From: Trichobilharzia regenti
Taxonomy: Eukaryota; Platyhelminthes; Trematoda; Strigeidida; Schistosomatidae
Reading direction: 5' to 3'
Length of the DNA: 64,000 bases
Assembly: GCA_944472135.2 (NCBI GenBank)
Contig: OX235270.1
Location: forward strand, 137,717,632 to 137,781,631
The notes under the pieces were generated by a model. It was not told the DNA's origin. It saw only the letters and a list, made by a program, of their open reading frames with translations, and made no database searches. Positions 61,037 to 64,000 of this stretch are shown here, piece after piece (the first letter of the stretch is position 1; the number at the start of each line of letters is the position of its first letter). A program made the position numbers and the translations under genes.

Positions 61037-61039
61037 CTT

Positions 61040-61615
61040 TATCTAGTCTTATCTAGAAGCCCAATTTTTATCTTAAGGAAAAAGAAGCTGAAGTTGGCTG
61101 TCGTAGAATTTTGACCACTGGTGTTTGAATGAAAAATCAGCAGCCATATCTCTCTCAATCATATGAATACCAAGTTTAACACTGGATTATGAAAGAGAAT
61201 ACCACGAAACGTGTTTTTTTTTAGTTCTGCCGGTAATGCTCAAGACCACTAATTCATTACCTGGTAACTTATATCTCTACACTAATTGCTTTTCTATCAA
61301 AGTTTATGATGTTCAGAAGTGAAAACTAACCTGTCAGCCAAACATATTTCTCTCTGTAGTTTAACCTTTCACGGAATCTTCGCCTTGGGAACCAAAAGAA
61401 TTTATGTGTTTAAAACTTACATTAGTAACTTGATATCAAGTTTTTATTGTGAATTCGAAAGTCGTCAATACTTTCATAGAAAGTAGTCAAACTGAATACT
61501 TTTCAGAGTATTCAACTTAGAAAGAAAATGATGATTCCGTTTAATTTGACTAATGAGAAAAGTAACATTGACTTGATTTATTGATTATAAAATTATTCAA
61601 AAATCAATATTCTTT
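61040..61615. other. MPEG1-like intron, unrecognised
   Basis: AT-rich. Nothing is recognised. Confidence 0.45.
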
Positions 61616-61620
61616 CTTAC

Positions 61621-62480
61621 TTGACATATGTCTTCCATTGAAGCTAAATGCGCTGTGTATCCAGTAGGACACCTTTTCGGCCACAATGCCGCAAATAGTT
61701 GTGAATTCTCATTTTGTAAGAATAATCCACTGAAAGGACTAATATCTTCTTGCCCTTGTGATGTTGGTGGAGTTGCTAAATCTATTCGACTTTGTTGTTG
61801 TGGATTTCCTATGAATGAATTTCTTCCTTGCGGCTGATCTCTTAACCCATCTGACATGAATGCAGTTCTCGCCAAATTATCATCCTTGCCTGTTTGATTA
61901 TTGTTATTGATTAAAGATATTAAAGGATTTCCAGAATAACAACTATAGAACCCACCAAATGGTAATGAATACTTTCCAGCTAATTCACGATCACTTGATA
62001 AGCAAATTCTCATACGTCTACCAAGTGCTATCGGCCAATAATGTTGTGGACAGTTAAACTGTTTCGTTAAACTGTTCACTTCTTTATCTGTGTATAAACC
62101 ACCGAATAGGTAACCACTATCATTGATATCTAACAGGTCAGATGATGGATCACGTGAACACCAGAAAGATTCTGTAATAGCACAATTTGTTGTACATTCA
62201 GGTGTTTTAAACCATGTTTTATCGTTACATATACTATAACACCTTCGAACCTGTTGTGGCAACAGTTGCACAGGCATATATCCATGAGGACAGGTCAGGT
62301 CACCTGTAAGTGGATTTGCTATGATTTCACTAATGCACAAATCATCTGGACCGACACATTTTTGAAATACACCTCCGAGATATAAGGTTGAATTCAACTT
62401 GTTGGCATTTTGTATATCACATTCCGTAGAGGCTACATTGGCTTCATTGTCATAAAATGCAGATAAGGGATTCATGCAAC
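61621..62480 (-). CDS. MPEG1: MPEG1-like exon: Cys-rich C-terminal ectodomain
   Basis: The minus-strand acceptor is TTATTTGCAG (62481) and the donor CAA|GTAAGA at 61620. It begins CMNPLSAFYDNEANVAST, then CISEIIANPLTGDLTCPHGY, SGYLFGGLYTDKEVNSLT, CPQHYWPIALGRRMRICL and the signature LPFGGFYSCYSGNPL, with paired cysteines throughout. A Gln/Asn-rich insert (about 62010-61780) precedes FAALWPKRCPTGYTAHLA. The order and signature are those of the post-MACPF (P2) region of macrophage-expressed gene 1 proteins. The MACPF exons must lie beyond 64000, because upstream DNA to the window end holds only a PLE. The protein is probably endosomal or surface membrane-bound. Confidence 0.92.
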
Positions 62481-62484
62481 CTGC

Positions 62485-62790
62485 AAATAAAAGTAATTTT
62501 CTGTAAGGTAAAGGTGTATACAGTAATGCAGAATGGGAAAATCAGATGTCAACTGAACACTAGCTCCATACACATATTGTATAAAAATCAGTAAGTATAT
62601 TCTGTGAGTGCTGAGTTGTATAAATTTTAACTAAGTTACTGAAAAAATGAGAAAAACCTGACTTTTCATGTACAAGTGGCATTGCCATGGTGAAATATGT
62701 TGATATGAAGATAGTCTGCTAGTAACCAGACTAGAAGAGGGTTTGCAATCCTCTAACTTCATTCATTTTATGCCAACAGAAAACTAGTTG
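62485..62790. other. MPEG1-like upstream intron
   Basis: A short gap between the Cys-rich exon and the PLE. No coding is seen. Confidence 0.45.
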
Positions 62791-62793
62791 TAA

Positions 62794-64000
62794 TTGAAAT
62801 CCTACTGCGAAAGATTCACCCTCAAGGATAAAACAAAAGCTGATAAGAGAAACTCTACAGTGGTTTTTTTGGATAAATTTGATTATATCAAGAAAGTCAC
62901 TGAACATATTCAGACGTGTCTATATGAGGAAATTAAGAAGCCTGTAGATACAGTAGTGAATAAGATTAAGTGGTCTACAGCGGATTTAATACGTAGTATG
63001 AAGTTGTCACTGGGTGAGTCTATATGGTTTAGTTTAATGCTCAAAACTAATAACGCTAGTAGAATATATGGTACTGTAAAAATACAGGTTACCCCATAAG
63101 ACCAAAAGTTGATGTCAGAAATACGCCGACATATGAATTATCAAAGCACTTAGTTCTAATATTATGCCCTATTAGAAATCGTTCAAACTCTAGACTAACT
63201 AATTCATATGAGATGAAAAATAAACTAAATAACATTTGACTAGAGAATGATGAAAAAATGGTTAGTTTTGATATAAATAGTCTTTATACTAATATACTGG
63301 TCAATATGTCCTTAGAAGCAGCTAAAAATGAACTAACTGCGGGTCCTGAACTCAATCATAGGACAAAGCTGCCCATTAAAGAAATTATTTTAGGGATGGT
63401 TAAATTTCAAGGCAAAATACATACACAAACATAAGGTGTAGCAATTGGATCTCCAACATCCCCTATCGCAGTAGACATATTTATGGAAAGCTGGGAAAAT
63501 ATGGCTCTTAATACATTTAATCCTACTCCAAAAATATGGTGAAGATATGTGGATGACACTTTCACAGTGTTAAAAACAGAACTTATCTCTAGCTTCTTGA
63601 CACACATAAACTCACTAGTGGAGGGAATAAAATTCACATTTGAATTGGAAAACGAACAAGGAGAATTAGCTATATTAGATTGTAAAATTAAACGAATAGA
63701 AGGTAAACTACACGCTAGCGTTTATAAAAAGCCAACACATTCTAATAGATATATTTAGACTTTAATTCATCTCATCCGTTAACTGTTAAGGCAGGCTTAG
63801 TTAAGTGTGTTACAAACTGACAAGTAGCACTAAGTAGCACAAAAATACACCTAAATGATGAAATAAAACAGATAGAATGGGAGTTGGTGTTAAATAACTA
63901 TCCTATAAAGTTCATTAGGAAGATCGAAAAAGACCAAAAGCAAAGTAAAAATAATTGTGAAACTAGTTATAATAACATGAATAAGAGAGAATATAAGTCA
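62794..64000 (+). mobile_element. Penelope-like element, RT part, runs off the window
   Basis: The plus strand encodes the N-terminal PLE region (KKPVDTVVNKIKWSTAD, IYGTVKIQ...), VSFDINSLYTNILVN (near 63265), GVAIGSPTSPIAVDIFME (near 63435), RYVDDTFTVLKTELISSF (near 63545, YVDD kept) and LDCKIKRIEGKLHASVYK with the KPTHSNRY block (near 63730). In-frame stops near 63100, 63240, 63435 and 63540 break it. It continues past 64000; the GIY-YIG part is not visible. Confidence 0.85.

Noticed and set aside
1..64000. CRISPR arrays, operons or bacterial signals
   Set aside because: No direct repeats with regular spacers and no prokaryotic genes; the DNA is eukaryotic with introns.

Overview
This window looks like a blood-fluke (Schistosoma-type trematode) genome. 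It is AT-rich and dominated by introns and transposable elements, with long (TA)n runs. It holds RTE-type LINEs, Penelope-like elements (PLEs), tRNA-headed SINEs and Smalpha-like repeats that carry hammerhead ribozyme cores. Only two host protein-coding genes can be supported, and both run off the window. Species cannot be fixed from sequence alone. Nothing prokaryotic is present.

Layout. Positions 1-11979 hold only degraded repeats and are probably a long intron of the first gene. From 11980 to 44672 (+ strand), eleven exons with matching splice phases encode the C-terminal half (about 1,115 residues) of a BIG1/BIG2-type ARF guanine-nucleotide exchange factor (ARFGEF). The Sec7 catalytic domain must lie upstream of base 1. 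Two exons (28849-29128 and 37510-37763) are each exactly one base short of the phase their neighbours require, both at short T runs. On the minus strand, 62480 down to 53737 carries the 3' exons of a macrophage-expressed gene 1 / perforin-2-like (MPEG1) gene: a Cys-rich C-terminal ectodomain, a transmembrane helix and a short basic tail. Its MACPF exons would lie beyond 64000. The two genes are convergent.

Repeats. (1) RTE family 1 includes one near-full copy with an uninterrupted endonuclease plus reverse transcriptase ORF (13322-16294) and several truncated copies. (2) RTE family 2 has many 5'-truncated copies; three of them share the same disabling changes, as if copied from a dead master. 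(3) PLEs occur at 6470-7900, 23530-26790, 36442-37049, 49080-49800 and 62794-64000. The second is split by another PLE plus an RTE tail, bounded by ~190-bp inverted repeats. (4) A CR1-like 3' end lies at 57470-58425. (5) SINEs have a tRNA-like head, while their body and tail match the 5' and 3' ends of RTE family 1, so they look like parasites of that LINE. (6) Smalpha-like palindromic repeats occur; the copy at 36000-36165 combines tRNA-like A/B boxes with an apparently intact hammerhead ribozyme inside an ARFGEF intron, and decayed relatives sit at 52078-52232 and 54203-54490.

The points most worth following are the intact hammerhead, the composite SINE, the amplified dead RTE subfamily, and the two single-base phase breaks in ARFGEF.
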